Part shown: positions 44,977-54,825 of the stretch, in pieces
Position numbering within the stretch: position 1 is the stretch's first letter
Layout of the letters: every line of letters starts with the position of its first letter
Source of the DNA: an uncultured Bacilli bacterium
GTDB lineage: Bacteria > Bacillota_I > Bacilli_A > RF39 > UBA660
Direction: 5' to 3'
Length of the DNA: 64,000 nt
Assembly (NCBI GenBank): GCA_934096125.1
Contig: CAKOLB010000001.1
Coordinates: forward strand, 149,842 to 213,841
Notes under the pieces: generated by a model
Told to the model about the DNA's origin: nothing
Databases searched by the model: none
The model's input: only the letters and a program-made list of their open reading frames with translations
Made by a program: the position numbers and the translations under genes

Positions 44977-45714
44977 TTATTTTATTATTGCCTCAAGTGC
45001 TAGTTTTATCATATTATTAAGTGAAGTTTGTCTCTCTTCGATTGAAAGCACTACATCACTAAATTTGGAATCTACTACTGTCGCAATCGCCGTTGCTTGT
45101 CTATTCATCGAATTAGCTATATGAATAAGGGCAAAAGCTTCCATTTCTTCTCCTAAAACATGATACTTTTTAGGTATTCTATCTAAAACACGATCAAAAT
45201 CTATATAAGGACCAAAAACATCCATTGTTGTGAGCATTCCTTTATGAAGTGTACTATTCAAATTAAGCTCTTCTGCAGCTTTTAACACACTATCATTTAA
45301 AGCTTTATCAGCCACTACAACATGTTTATCATAATTGTTATATGTATAAGCAAAATTAGACTCACTATATACACTTTCACTAAGCAAACAATCATTTATT
45401 TCTGCCTCAGGACTTACCGCACCACAAGTTCCTATTCTAATTATTTTTTGAACATTAAAGAAATGAAAAAGTTCAAAAGCATAAATACCCATACTAGGCA
45501 TACCCATTCCACTTCCCATGACTGTTACTGGCACGCCATTATAAGTACCAGTAAAACCATACATATTACGTACACTTGTTACAAGTTTTGCATCTTCTAA
45601 AAAATTTTCTGCAATATATTTAGCTCGCAACGGATCCCCCGGCATTAAAACAAGCTTTGCAATATCCTCTTTACTTTCCACTTCAATATGTATAGGATTT
45701 TCTCCAATAAACAT
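44977..45714 (-). CDS. deoD: Purine-nucleoside phosphorylase DeoD type
   Basis: Phosphorolysis of purine nucleosides to base and (deoxy)ribose 1-phosphate in salvage. The 245 residues show VLMPGDPLRAKYIAENFL, GSGMGMPSMGIYAFEL, IRIGTCGAVS, and EMEAFALIHIA, all typical of hexameric PNP. Start at the ATG after GTGGTGATAATT; the GTGs upstream belong to the ribosome site. Twelve bases upstream of the phosphohexomutase gene, with which it is probably cotranscribed (pentose phosphate use). Confidence 0.95.
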   Translation of the reverse strand: MFIGENPIHIEVESKEDIAKLVLMPGDPLRAKYIAENFLEDAKLVTSVRNMYGFTGTYNGVPVTVMGSGMGMPSMGIYAFELFHFFNVQKIIRIGTCGAVSPEAEINDCLLSESVYSESNFAYTYNNYDKHVVVADKALNDSVLKAAEELNLNSTLHKGMLTTMDVFGPYIDFDRVLDRIPKKYHVLGEEMEAFALIHIANSMNRQATAIATVVDSKFSDVVLSIEERQTSLNNMIKLALEAIIK

Positions 45715-45798
45715 AATTATCACCACTACTTTCTGTTATTATTCTATCAAAAAAAAAACTTATTGACTAGCAATTGTCTTTTTCTTTACATTATTTTA

Positions 45799-47322
45799 CT
45801 AAATAACAATGCGAATTGGGTCTATTTTAGTTCCTGTACCTGATGCATAAGTTGTGGAAGCCACGAGATTGAAGGACGGCCGAACCACATTCGTATTCAA
45901 CGCAGTGTCGTAGTACACATACCCAGAGGTAGTCACATTGAACACACTAGACGCAAAGCTCGAATAACGGGAGATAGTCCATTCATAACTACCACCATTA
46001 TATAGCCAGTTTTCTTTAATTCCTTTTCGGATGTCTTCTCCACTAGAATTATAACCTGGCAATGACCAATATTTTGGACTAGCTGCAAAACCATAGTCAC
46101 TTGCATACATGAGTCCTATTTTTGCACTATAAGTAGTACTTGCATTCGTCGTCATTTCTTTTGAGTACATATTTTTTATTCCTGCAGTCGTAACCATATC
46201 CCATCCAGCTCCACCTACTTGCCACACTGTTGTTGCTATTTTACTTGACCAGTTAGTTCCTATTTTATTTATGAAATTAGTATTTAAATTTGTTTTATTA
46301 AGTAAACTTGTACTCCAGTCATTTGAACCATAACCATCATTTATTGTTGTGTCTGCTTTGTAATTCCATCTATAACTCGTACTAGAACTATAATCTCCAT
46401 CTGTTCCAAGTAAAGTACTACTTGCAACTGTGGCTTTAATAAGTTTCACTTGACCTCCCTTGATATAAATTATACGGTATAAATTATCTTCTGGACATGG
46501 ACTTGCAGTTGAACCAAAACACACATAATTATCGGGATTTGGTCCTGAATATCTGTAAGAGTCATCTTCTGCTCCTAACGTTAAATTACTATCATGATGG
46601 TATAAACTTGCTGCTTGACCATACTTTGTACTGAGTGTTGTAAGACATGTTGCTAAGTTACTACCTGCTGTACATCCACTGCTAGCTATAGTGTACTGCA
46701 CGTCTTTTCCTATTTGCAGTACACCAGTAAAGCTCTTACCAGCATTACTGGTTTGATCACTATTAAGATTAACAAGTGTTACTTGAACCTTCCATGTATC
46801 TGTTTTACTTGGTGATGCTGATATTTCATAATAATCAGCTATTTTTATTGGGCCTGAATATGTTGTGATATCAAAGCCACTTACTCCACCAGAAGTTACA
46901 TAATTCATCCCATCAAGCTCTGTTACTACTTTATTATTGGGATCAGTAATTGTAAGAATTAATTCTGCAGAATTGCTACTAGTTGTATATATGAATGGAT
47001 TGTTTGTAATATTAAAATATAAATAATAATGTTCGGTTGCCTTGTTGGTAGCATTATTTGCTGTTAACACCGCAGTTGCAGTCGTACTCCCCGTAACATT
47101 ACCTTTACCACTTGCAAATGATGTTTGGTCAGCAGTTAATGCAATCGATGATCCCACACTAAAAGATAAGTTATCTGTTGTTGATGTTTGTACTCTTACG
47201 CTACCACTTGACGTAGCACCTCCTTGTGCCACAAAATAGGCATATGTTATACTTACCACAATCACTAGCAAAAACAAAGAAGTAACAATCATTAATTTAT
47301 TTTTTCTAACATATGTTCTCAA
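45799..47322 (-). CDS. Secreted surface protein with DUF6273-like C-terminal domain
   Basis: 507 residues. The start is a TTG preceded by GAGGTGATTTTTT. Short basic N-terminus (LRTYVRKNKLMIV), one hydrophobic segment (TSLFLLVIVVSITYAYF), then a Ser/Thr-rich beta domain to about residue 220 and a C-terminal domain from about residue 265 with GLMYASDYGFAASP, WTISRYSS and VVRPSFNL, reminiscent of the DUF6273 family. Cys pairs occur (SGCTAGSNLATCL; CFGSTASPCP). The TYAYF end of the leader resembles the cut site of camelysin/TasA-like proteins. Function unknown. A decayed relative lies at 5506-6280. Confidence 0.7.
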   Translation of the reverse strand: MRTYVRKNKLMIVTSLFLLVIVVSITYAYFVAQGGATSSGSVRVQTSTTDNLSFSVGSSIALTADQTSFASGKGNVTGSTTATAVLTANNATNKATEHYYLYFNITNNPFIYTTSSNSAELILTITDPNNKVVTELDGMNYVTSGGVSGFDITTYSGPIKIADYYEISASPSKTDTWKVQVTLVNLNSDQTSNAGKSFTGVLQIGKDVQYTIASSGCTAGSNLATCLTTLSTKYGQAASLYHHDSNLTLGAEDDSYRYSGPNPDNYVCFGSTASPCPEDNLYRIIYIKGGQVKLIKATVASSTLLGTDGDYSSSTSYRWNYKADTTINDGYGSNDWSTSLLNKTNLNTNFINKIGTNWSSKIATTVWQVGGAGWDMVTTAGIKNMYSKEMTTNASTTYSAKIGLMYASDYGFAASPKYWSLPGYNSSGEDIRKGIKENWLYNGGSYEWTISRYSSFASSVFNVTTSGYVYYDTALNTNVVRPSFNLVASTTYASGTGTKIDPIRIVI

Positions 47323-47375
47323 AAAAATCACCTCTATATTACTAAAGAAAGTATAGCAAGAAATAATAGCCTTGC

Positions 47376-47395
47376 CCACGGCACTTTGTCCGTGG
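47376..47395. other. Small hairpin in the divergent region
   Basis: CCACGG/CCGTGG arms (47376-47381, 47390-47395) with an 8-base loop, between the divergent surface-protein and HTH genes. A 10-base extended -10 site TTGCTATACT for the surface gene lies about 20 bases downstream on the minus strand. Role unknown. Confidence 0.4.
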
Positions 47396-47439
47396 TGATA
47401 GATAATATTTTATGACACAATTGTCGTGAGGTGGCTTTA

Positions 47440-47634
47440 ATGTTTAAAAGATATAGACTTCAAAAAAACTTCACTCAAGAAAAACTTGCAGACTTAACTG
47501 GCCTTGATACAAGAACTATCCAAAGAATTGAAAACAATGAAAGAAAACCATCCCTTGAAAGTCTTGCCAAACTCATTAAAGCCTTAGATATCAAAGATAA
47601 AGACATAATTAAATACATCAAAGACCAAAAATAA
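47440..47634 (+). CDS. XRE-family helix-turn-helix regulator
   Basis: 64 residues that consist of a Cro/CI-type HTH domain: LQKNFTQEKLADLTGLDTR then TIQRIENNERKPSLESLAKL. The start follows GTGAGGTGG; an in-frame GTG upstream is part of that site. ACAATTGT, a palindrome just before the ribosome site, could be its own operator. Transcribed divergently from the surface-protein gene, which it may control; that is inference. Confidence 0.85.
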   Translation: MFKRYRLQKNFTQEKLADLTGLDTRTIQRIENNERKPSLESLAKLIKALDIKDKDIIKYIKDQK

Positions 47635-47658
47635 AAAACTATCCCCAAGAATAGTTTT
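47635..47658. terminator. Bidirectional terminator
   Basis: Perfect 8-bp arms AAAACTAT (47635-47642) and ATAGTTTT (47651-47658) around CCCCAAGA, between the convergent HTH and DUF2207 genes. Confidence 0.75.
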
Positions 47659-49521
47659 CTAAAAGCCTCGGCCACCGCCTCCGCCACCACCAAAACCTCC
47701 GCCTGATGAAAAGCCTCCCCCATGGCCTCCAAAACTACCACCAGATGCTTCAATACTATTTCTATTAATAGCATTTTGAGCTCCAGTATAAGCAGAATTA
47801 ATTGATGATGATATCGATGGAGCAATATCTATATCATTAAATATATAAACGTTTCCTCCATACATAGAAGTATCAATTTCTTGAATTTTTACATTCATTG
47901 CTTTTTGAACCTTACTAGCAAGTCCAAAAATTGTCGCATAAACTAAATATCTTTCCCATAAAATAATCTCCGGTAAATCTTTAACACTAAAATCTCCAAA
48001 ATCATTTAAAAACTTTTTAAAAGCTTTCCACTTAGCATAGTCTTCTGCTCCTCTATCACTTCTTCTCGATATAGTTCCAAGATAAATAATAAAAATAGCT
48101 GCTCCCACAAACAAAAAGTTCATCAAAAATATTTGCACGTTAAATACTAATCTTCCAAAAAAATAAATAACAAAAGCAATAAATAACATTATAAATCCAG
48201 GCTTAATTTTTCCAGATAGTGTATCATAAAATCCTTGACTTTTCGCATCATTTAACACTTTATTTTTCCAAATATTATACTCACTCATAAAAGAATCACA
48301 TGTACTAGTGCTACTTGCATAAGTTTTTAAGGAAGATGAAGTAAACTCTCCATTTGAGCCAACTTCTTCAAACAAAAACTTAATCAAACTAGCTTCTGCT
48401 GCCGTCACATTTTCGCTACTAAGCAAAGTAAACTTAAAGTTATTCTTTTTATCTGGCAACTTCTCAGCTTTTATATTTTTCTTATATATAAGGTTCATAA
48501 TTGAAGCACTCATCGCATTTGGAGTAATATTTTTATGCATTAAATAATCAATATCTTCAACACTATAATCATCAATAAACTCTCTATTATACTCTAAATT
48601 AAACTTTGGTTTTCTTTCTTTATCATATTTTCGATAAGCATATATCCAAGCTAAAGTCAAACCAATAAAATAGCAAATAGTTAAAACATAAAAAACATAA
48701 TATAATATTTTATTTCTTTTAATAAGCTTTAAATCATTTGCGACTATTTCATCTTCATGAGCAATAATACTTTCTCTTACATCTTCACTCGTCTTTTTAG
48801 TAATTAAATTTGAAAGCACAGCATCTTTTGGTATTAAGGTACGAAAATCAACTGCTGAGCCAGCATAAATATGATTAACACTTGCTATTACTTTAGTTGT
48901 ATCCCCACTATTATCATAATGAGAATTACCAGTTAAATCACCATGAAACCACCAATTAAAATCATCAAGTTCTAATTTTTCTGGATAAGTAACTTCAATT
49001 TGTAAGTCTCTAATGGAATCTTCAAATCCTGTTCCAATAAAATTCCAGTAAATTTCTGCACAATCATTATGCAAAATCATTACATCTTTTAAAGTATATT
49101 TAATCAGAAAAGCTGTACTTGCACTATCTGTTCTATAGTACATACGAGCTCTTATTCCTCCCTCAATATTACTTAAGATGTATTTATTTCTATCTCCACT
49201 TACAGCACTATTATCTTCAGTGGATAAATCAAAATCTTGGTCAAACGTTGCCATACTAACATTTGTAACACTTCCAGAATATATCTCTAAATTAGTAATA
49301 TCACTAGCATTATAAATGGAATCACTAGAACTATTTTTATAAACTAAATCTCTTTCATACCCATTAAATGTTCCATGAAGTACCAAAAGTTCTGATACAT
49401 CCATATCCCCATTATCATTAATATTGGCTTTAATATAGTAATTAGTGATGTTATAATCGGCAGCCAAGGAAATAATGGGAAGGCAAAGAAAACACAATAA
49501 ACTAAATATAAACTTTTTCAT
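47659..49521 (-). CDS. DUF2207 membrane protein
   Basis: 620 residues: signal peptide (FIFSLLCFLCLPIISLA), an outside DUF2207 beta domain to about residue 230 (YRTDSASTAFLIKYTL), a membrane helix, a cytoplasmic domain, two more close helices near residue 430, and a long Gly-rich tail (GGFGGGGGGGRGF). The family typically pairs with LemA, as here; the role is unknown. A terminator-like hairpin (49545-49562) lies between lemA and this gene, so expression may be lower than that of lemA. Confidence 0.88.
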   Translation of the reverse strand: MKKFIFSLLCFLCLPIISLAADYNITNYYIKANINDNGDMDVSELLVLHGTFNGYERDLVYKNSSSDSIYNASDITNLEIYSGSVTNVSMATFDQDFDLSTEDNSAVSGDRNKYILSNIEGGIRARMYYRTDSASTAFLIKYTLKDVMILHNDCAEIYWNFIGTGFEDSIRDLQIEVTYPEKLELDDFNWWFHGDLTGNSHYDNSGDTTKVIASVNHIYAGSAVDFRTLIPKDAVLSNLITKKTSEDVRESIIAHEDEIVANDLKLIKRNKILYYVFYVLTICYFIGLTLAWIYAYRKYDKERKPKFNLEYNREFIDDYSVEDIDYLMHKNITPNAMSASIMNLIYKKNIKAEKLPDKKNNFKFTLLSSENVTAAEASLIKFLFEEVGSNGEFTSSSLKTYASSTSTCDSFMSEYNIWKNKVLNDAKSQGFYDTLSGKIKPGFIMLFIAFVIYFFGRLVFNVQIFLMNFLFVGAAIFIIYLGTISRRSDRGAEDYAKWKAFKKFLNDFGDFSVKDLPEIILWERYLVYATIFGLASKVQKAMNVKIQEIDTSMYGGNVYIFNDIDIAPSISSSINSAYTGAQNAINRNSIEASGGSFGGHGGGFSSGGGFGGGGGGGRGF

Positions 49522-49544
49522 AAACTACCTTTCTTTTAAAAAAA

Positions 49545-49562
49545 GAACGTTTCTAAACGTCC
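49545..49562 (-). terminator. Terminator-like hairpin after lemA
   Basis: Minus-strand GGACGTTT/AAACGTTC with a short loop, then seven T residues; the lemA stop abuts the first arm. Confidence 0.6.
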
Positions 49563-50113
49563 TAAAATTTAACTTGAACATTTTGTCGTTCAGATTCATT
49601 TGCTGCAAAAAATGCTTCTTTTTGAAACTTAAATAGTCCTGCTACTATATTACTTGGTACCATTTCAATCTTGTTGTTATAAGTTAAAACAGTATCGTTG
49701 TAAAATTGTCTAGCACTAGATATTTTATCTTCAGTTTCTTGCAAGCTTGCTTGTAATTCCAAAAAGTTAGTATTAGCTTTCAAATCAGGATAAGATTCTG
49801 CTAAAGCAAATAACTTAGATACAGCTTTAGTAAGTTCTCCATCAGCTTTCATTTGGTCTTCTGGAGTACTAGCTGTAACATAAGAATTACGAGCTTTTAC
49901 AACATTTTCAAGTGTTTCACTCTCATGCTTTGTATAACCCTTAACAGTTTCCACTAAATTAGGGATCAAATCAAATCTTCTTTTTAATTGAACATCTATT
50001 TGTGCCCATTGATCCTTAACTCTATTTCGAAGTGTAACTAAGCTATTATAAACACTGATAACCCATAAGATAAGTAAAACTATAACAATTATAACTATAA
50101 TCCACCACTTCAT
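49562..50113 (-). CDS. lemA: LemA family protein
   Basis: 183 residues: N-terminal membrane helix (WWIIVIIVIVLLILWVISVY) with the body in helical bundle form; QIDVQLKRRFDLIPNLVETVKGYTKHE is the family signature. Members are membrane-attached proteins of unclear function, often next to DUF2207. AAGGAGGATATGTT precedes the ATG. Confidence 0.92.
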   Translation of the reverse strand: MKWWIIVIIVIVLLILWVISVYNSLVTLRNRVKDQWAQIDVQLKRRFDLIPNLVETVKGYTKHESETLENVVKARNSYVTASTPEDQMKADGELTKAVSKLFALAESYPDLKANTNFLELQASLQETEDKISSARQFYNDTVLTYNNKIEMVPSNIVAGLFKFQKEAFFAANESERQNVQVKF

Positions 50114-50153
50114 AACATATCCTCCTTATCCTAATAATAGCATATTTTAAAAA

Positions 50154-50175
50154 AAGTGCAAGCTCTTTTGCACTT
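50154..50175 (-). terminator. Terminator after the 213-residue gene
   Basis: Perfect 8-bp stem AAGTGCAA/TTGCACTT, loop AAGAGC on the minus strand, then seven T residues. Confidence 0.8.
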
Positions 50176-50196
50176 CCACTAATTTTACTTTTATTA

Positions 50197-50838
50197 TTAT
50201 TTAGAAACACTTGTTCCATCATTAAGAGTAATATCAAAACTTACTTTACACCAATCTTCATGCCCTTCTATACATGCAGAGGTTTCATATTTCAAAATAT
50301 TATCAACATCATATCCATCAAAATCATTATTTTGCCTTGCTTCTACTTCATTATCATTTATAAATATTGTATAAACTTTCCCATCTTCGGTAATTGCCAA
50401 TAAATTAAAATCTGTCCCACTAGATACAGTATTAGCACCTTTAATTCTTTTTATATTGCTAAGTCCATCAAACTTCACTAAATTTTTTTCCATATTAGAA
50501 TTTGGTAAATCAACTGTTTGATATGATAAAATTTCACTATAAGATAAATTATCAAATTTATAATAAAGGTTACCATCATCTAGGAAAAATACAAGTAACT
50601 TCATTTCATTATCGCCCATTAAAGTAGCCTCTATATCTAAAGCATATCGGTCTTCTAATGGTATATTTTCTTTTTCTTTCTTTTCATCCTGATTTATAAC
50701 TTCACCTGTAGTATTTTTTACATCATTACTTTTTGATTTAATACTTTTATCATATACTATATAACCTGCTAAAACCCCGATAATAATAACGAGAATAACC
50801 ATAAGTACAATAATTCCTACATTTTGTCTTTCTTCCAT
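50197..50838 (-). CDS. Membrane-anchored hypothetical protein
   Basis: 213 residues with one membrane helix near the N-terminus (IIVLMVILVIIIGVLAGYIVY), a Lys/Glu/Asp-rich linker and an outside domain with two cysteines (SACIEGHEDWCKV), which could form a disulfide. No family recognised. AAAGGTGGTGGAAAAAG precedes the ATG. Lies between rpe and lemA and ends in its own terminator. Confidence 0.6.
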   Translation of the reverse strand: MEERQNVGIIVLMVILVIIIGVLAGYIVYDKSIKSKSNDVKNTTGEVINQDEKKEKENIPLEDRYALDIEATLMGDNEMKLLVFFLDDGNLYYKFDNLSYSEILSYQTVDLPNSNMEKNLVKFDGLSNIKRIKGANTVSSGTDFNLLAITEDGKVYTIFINDNEVEARQNNDFDGYDVDNILKYETSACIEGHEDWCKVSFDITLNDGTSVSK

Positions 50839-50878
50839 CTTTTTCCACCACCTTTAGCATTATAACAAATTTACTTTA

Positions 50879-51502
50879 TCATTTCAAACTTGCTATTGCC
50901 TCATCATAATTCACTTTATGACATATATATGAGCCACTTACAACCCCATCAGCTTCCCGTACTTCCAAAACTGTCTCATCATTAATACCGCCATCAACGA
51001 AAATTTCAAAATGATACTTTTTTTGATATTCTAAAAGCTTAAGTAACCTTTCTCTTGTTTGCTTCATAAACCTCTGGCCCCCTGCTCCAGGAACAACACT
51101 CATAAGTAACACCCGATTTACATGAAGATATAAGTCTTCAAAACTATCTACACTAACATCAGGATTTATAACTATTCCTTTTTTTATACCAAACATAGCC
51201 ATTTTATCAAGTAATCCTACAATTCCCACATCAGTCTTTGGGTCAATATAAATACAATCAGGATTTAGACTTAATATTTTATCTAGATAAATATGCGGTT
51301 CATTTACCATCATATGTACATCCAGTGGTTTAGTATTATCTACAAAAAGCTCTGGCAGGATATCAATATCAAAATTTTTATTAGGAACATTTACACCATC
51401 CATTAAATCAACATGCACTCCATCTGCCTTACTTTCATTAATTAATTTAATAGTTTCTTTAACACTTAATCTACTATTTATATAACTTACTACTACCTTC
51501 AT
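50879..51502 (-). CDS. rpe: Ribulose-phosphate 3-epimerase
   Basis: Interconverts ribulose 5-phosphate and xylulose 5-phosphate. The 207-residue TIM barrel has HVDLMDGVNVPN, VHMMVNEPHIYLD, MSVVPGAGGQRFM and IFVDGGIND, covering the metal- and phosphate-binding loops. Slightly shorter than usual; the N-terminus lacks the classic ..LSADFxxL.. segment. Overlaps rsgA by 29 bases. Last gene of the prpC-prkC-rsgA-rpe set, the order seen in Bacillus. Confidence 0.9.
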   Translation of the reverse strand: MKVVVSYINSRLSVKETIKLINESKADGVHVDLMDGVNVPNKNFDIDILPELFVDNTKPLDVHMMVNEPHIYLDKILSLNPDCIYIDPKTDVGIVGLLDKMAMFGIKKGIVINPDVSVDSFEDLYLHVNRVLLMSVVPGAGGQRFMKQTRERLLKLLEYQKKYHFEIFVDGGINDETVLEVREADGVVSGSYICHKVNYDEAIASLK

Positions 51503-52328
51503 AACACTCCTTTAAAAAACGAATATAATTAATATATCTTGATGGTAAAATACCACTTTTAGATAAATCACTCGTTATTTTGCATCCTTTTTCTTTATCA
51601 TGAAAACAATTTTTAAACTTACACCCAGTATCTTTAAACTCTGGAAAACTATCTCTAATTTTTTCTTTAGTAATATTTTTTAAGTCTAAGGAAGAAAAAC
51701 CAGGCGTGTCAACAAAATAAATATTTTTGATATTAAATATCTCTGTGTGTCTTGTTGTATGCACACCTCTGTTTAAAGATTTACTTATCGGGCTTGTTTC
51801 CAGCTTTAAAGATTTATCAAGCTTATTTAAAAGACTAGATTTTCCTACCCCGGTTTGCCCTGTCAAAACAACTACTTTATTTTTAAGTATTCTTTTTAAT
51901 TTAAATAAATTCTTATTTGTTACAACATCTATATTTATACTTTTATAATATTTAATTAGTTTTCGTAAATCTTTTTTAGAAGCCTTAGTGAGTAAATCAA
52001 GTTTAGTAAAACATATCACTGGTTTTATATTATTACAAACTACCACTGTTAGCTCTTTATCAAGTAAACTAAGTGAAATATCTGGTTCTTTAACACTTGT
52101 AACAATTAAAGCTATATCTATATTTGCCACAACCGGCCGGTGCAGTTCATTTTTTCTATCATATATTTTTTCAATAATTTTGTTATTTTCCGAAATTTCA
52201 ACATAATCACCGACTAAAGGGGAAAGCTTCATATTTCTAAACTTTCCCCTAGCACCACACTCATATAGTTTCCCATCACAAGATACTGTATATAAATTAC
52301 TTATTTGTTTAACGACAATCCCTTTCAT
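51474..52328 (-). CDS. rsgA: Ribosome small subunit-dependent GTPase A
   Basis: RsgA checks late 30S maturation. The 284 residues show an N-terminal OB fold, a circularly permuted GTPase with TKLDLL (G4) ahead of G1 GQTGVGKSSLLNKL and DTPGFSS (G3), and a C-terminal zinc finger with C-x4-C spacing near FKNCFHDKEKGCKI. The start directly follows the prkC stop. Confidence 0.95.
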   Translation of the reverse strand: MKGIVVKQISNLYTVSCDGKLYECGARGKFRNMKLSPLVGDYVEISENNKIIEKIYDRKNELHRPVVANIDIALIVTSVKEPDISLSLLDKELTVVVCNNIKPVICFTKLDLLTKASKKDLRKLIKYYKSINIDVVTNKNLFKLKRILKNKVVVLTGQTGVGKSSLLNKLDKSLKLETSPISKSLNRGVHTTRHTEIFNIKNIYFVDTPGFSSLDLKNITKEKIRDSFPEFKDTGCKFKNCFHDKEKGCKITSDLSKSGILPSRYINYIRFLKECYEGSSKLYK

Positions 52329-54073
52329 TATTCTAAGTCTCCACTATCAGGGTCAACATCACTTGCTTCTTCACCTGCTTTAGCTACAACAATTGTTAGT
52401 CTTGCTCCACTTACCACGGTTGAACCTGCTGCTCTACTTTGGGAAATAACTGTTCCCTCTGGCACATCACTAGATACTTGATAATTAACTGTTACATTAA
52501 CTCCATATTGTTCTGCAAAAGCTCGCACCTCTTCCTCAGTTGCACCATCACTTACAAAGTCCGGATATTTATTATCAAGTTTTGGTACATATAGCGTAAT
52601 GGTATCCCCTTCTGATAACTTACCACCAGCTTCCACAGATTGTCCAATTATCACGCCTTCTTTATATTCACTTGCTTTACTTGCATCAATTTCTTTTTTC
52701 TCAATCAAAACATTAACTTTCAAAGCTTCAAGTTTTCCTTTTATCTCAGAAGAATTTTGACCACTATAATCTTCTACTTCAACTTTAACATCACCAAGAG
52801 AAATATATAAAATTATATCAGTTCCCTCTTTTCTTTTCGAACCTGCCGCCGGCGTAGTTTTCGATACATTTCCCTCTTTAACTGTATCATTTGCTTCTTC
52901 TCTTTGTTCATCACTTACATTAAATCCTTTATCTTGTAAAATCTGAATAGCTTCCGTTACACTTTTACCTGATACATCTGGAACTTCTTGTTGCTTACTT
53001 GATGTAATATAAGGAATTAAAACAAACATAGTTGTAACAATCACCACAAGACCTACAAATATTGTTGCTAGTTTAATTACTGTTTTATTAGCTGGATCTT
53101 TAACTTTTTCATTTTTCTTCTTAGTACTTGTCATATTTTCTTTTTCCTCTACTTTAGCACTACTTTCTTTTGGTAAATTCTTTTGAAGTTTACTACCATC
53201 ATAATCGCTTTCTGGATACTTAAATGTAATTTTCAACTCATTTGCTCGTGACTCATCCAAACAAGTTTTCAAATCTTCATTCATTTCTCGAGCATCTGAA
53301 TATCTATTCTTTGGATTTTTAGCAGTTGCTTTTAAAATAATATTCTCAACACTTTGAGGAATATCAGGATATTCATCCCTTATTGATGGCATTGGTTCTT
53401 TTAAATGTTTAAGGGCTATTTCAACAGCATTATCACCTCGAAAGGGAAGTTTCCCTGTCAAAAGCTCATACATTAAAATACCAATTGAGTAAATATCACT
53501 TTGCAAAGTTGCCCCTTTTCCACTAGCTTGCTCAGGTGGAAGATAATGAACACTACCCATTACTGAATTTGTTTGAGTAAGCTGCGTAGCATTCATTGCA
53601 ACAGCAATACCAAAGTCTGTTATCTTAATCATTCCATTTTCTAAGATAAGAATATTTTGCGGTTTAATATCACGGTGAATAATATATGAATCATGAGCAA
53701 CACTTAAACCACTTGTAATCTGCAAGGTTATATCCACAACTTCAGGAACAGTTAATTTTCCACGCTTTTTAAGTAAACTTTTTAAGTGCTTACCTTCAAC
53801 ATATTCCATGACAATATAATATTCGCCATTATCTTCACCCACATCATAAACTTCCACTATATTCGGATTAGATAAACTAGATGCAGACAAAGCTTCTCTT
53901 TGAAATCTTCTAACAAACTTTTCATCACCTGCTAAATCGCCACGTAAAACTTTAACAGCTACATTTCTATCTAGAATAGTATCATAAGCCAGGTAGACAT
54001 TAGCCATTCCGCCTTCCCCAATGGACTTTATAATTTGATATCTATCACTAATCTTTTGCCCCTTCATTATCAT
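52328..54073 (-). CDS. prkC: Ser/Thr protein kinase with PASTA repeats
   Basis: Membrane eukaryotic-type kinase that senses cell-wall fragments. 581 residues: kinase domain with GEGGMANVYLAYD, VAVKVL, HRDIKPQNIL and ITDFGIAV; a charged juxtamembrane part; one membrane helix (VIKLATIFVGLVVIVTTMFVL); three outside PASTA domains (starts near EVPDVSGKSV, VEDYSGQNSSE and YPDFVSDGAT), of which the last is divergent. Starts four bases inside the end of prpC, so the pair is coupled. It fits a wall-linked signalling role. Confidence 0.96.
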   Translation of the reverse strand: MIMKGQKISDRYQIIKSIGEGGMANVYLAYDTILDRNVAVKVLRGDLAGDEKFVRRFQREALSASSLSNPNIVEVYDVGEDNGEYYIVMEYVEGKHLKSLLKKRGKLTVPEVVDITLQITSGLSVAHDSYIIHRDIKPQNILILENGMIKITDFGIAVAMNATQLTQTNSVMGSVHYLPPEQASGKGATLQSDIYSIGILMYELLTGKLPFRGDNAVEIALKHLKEPMPSIRDEYPDIPQSVENIILKATAKNPKNRYSDAREMNEDLKTCLDESRANELKITFKYPESDYDGSKLQKNLPKESSAKVEEKENMTSTKKKNEKVKDPANKTVIKLATIFVGLVVIVTTMFVLIPYITSSKQQEVPDVSGKSVTEAIQILQDKGFNVSDEQREEANDTVKEGNVSKTTPAAGSKRKEGTDIILYISLGDVKVEVEDYSGQNSSEIKGKLEALKVNVLIEKKEIDASKASEYKEGVIIGQSVEAGGKLSEGDTITLYVPKLDNKYPDFVSDGATEEEVRAFAEQYGVNVTVNYQVSSDVPEGTVISQSRAAGSTVVSGARLTIVVAKAGEEASDVDPDSGDLE

Positions 54074-54825
54074 GATAAATCACCACTTTCTCTTACTAGA
54101 TAGGCTGCCGAAATATTATCATTACCACCTCTAGCATTACATTTTTTTATTAATTTGGCTACTTTTTCTTCCACAGTCAAACCATCTTCTAATAAAACTT
54201 TTTCTATTTGCTCATCTGTAAGCATTCCTGTTAAACCATCACTACACAAAAACACTTCCGTACTTTCATTATCAACATCAAATATATCTGGTTCACATTT
54301 CTCTGCCGCTCCTAAAGCTTTCATAAGCACATTCTTCTTAGGATGATTTCGAGCTTCTTCCTCAGTTAAGTCTCCTGCTTCTACTAGTAAACTAACAAGC
54401 GTATGAGGTTTTGTTACCTTATGAAGTTTTTTATTTTTAAGTACATAACCAGAAGAATCACCAACATTTGCAAATATCACAAAATCTTTAGTTACTATCG
54501 CCACTACAACAGTCGTACCTAACCCCTTAGAGTTTTCATTCTTCTCTCCATAATCAATTATTTCTCTATTAATCTCACTAATATTATCAGAAAGCCAATT
54601 AACGGCATCAATCTTAGTACCAATCGATGGACTTTCCGTAAATCTTTTACCTAAGTGAGCAACCGTTAAAGCACTAGCCACTTCCCCTTTACGGTGTCCC
54701 CCCATTCCATCTGCTACAACAAGTAAATATTCATCATTTAAATTTTTCAAAATAGTTACACTATCTTCATTATGTTCTCGAACCTGACCAGTATCAGTTA
54801 AATAAAACGATTTCGTATTAATCAC
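54070..54825 (-). CDS. prpC: PP2C-type protein phosphatase
   Basis: Removes phosphate from PrkC and its substrates. The 251-residue PPM fold has TDTGQVREHNEDS, VADGMGGHRKGEVAS, FANVGDSSGYV, SDGLTGML and GGNDNISA, with the metal-binding aspartates in place. The start is taken as the GTG in AGAGTGATTAAT, which overlaps the rlmN stop and gives the usual N-terminal length; a longer start with 15 extra residues inside rlmN is possible. Confidence 0.95.
   Translation of the reverse strand: MINTKSFYLTDTGQVREHNEDSVTILKNLNDEYLLVVADGMGGHRKGEVASALTVAHLGKRFTESPSIGTKIDAVNWLSDNISEINREIIDYGEKNENSKGLGTTVVVAIVTKDFVIFANVGDSSGYVLKNKKLHKVTKPHTLVSLLVEAGDLTEEEARNHPKKNVLMKALGAAEKCEPDIFDVDNESTEVFLCSDGLTGMLTDEQIEKVLLEDGLTVEEKVAKLIKKCNARGGNDNISAAYLVRESGDLS

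Noticed and set aside
47659..47830. Gly-rich tail as low-complexity sequencing artefact
   Set aside because: Gly-rich tails are normal in DUF2207 proteins and the frame is intact.
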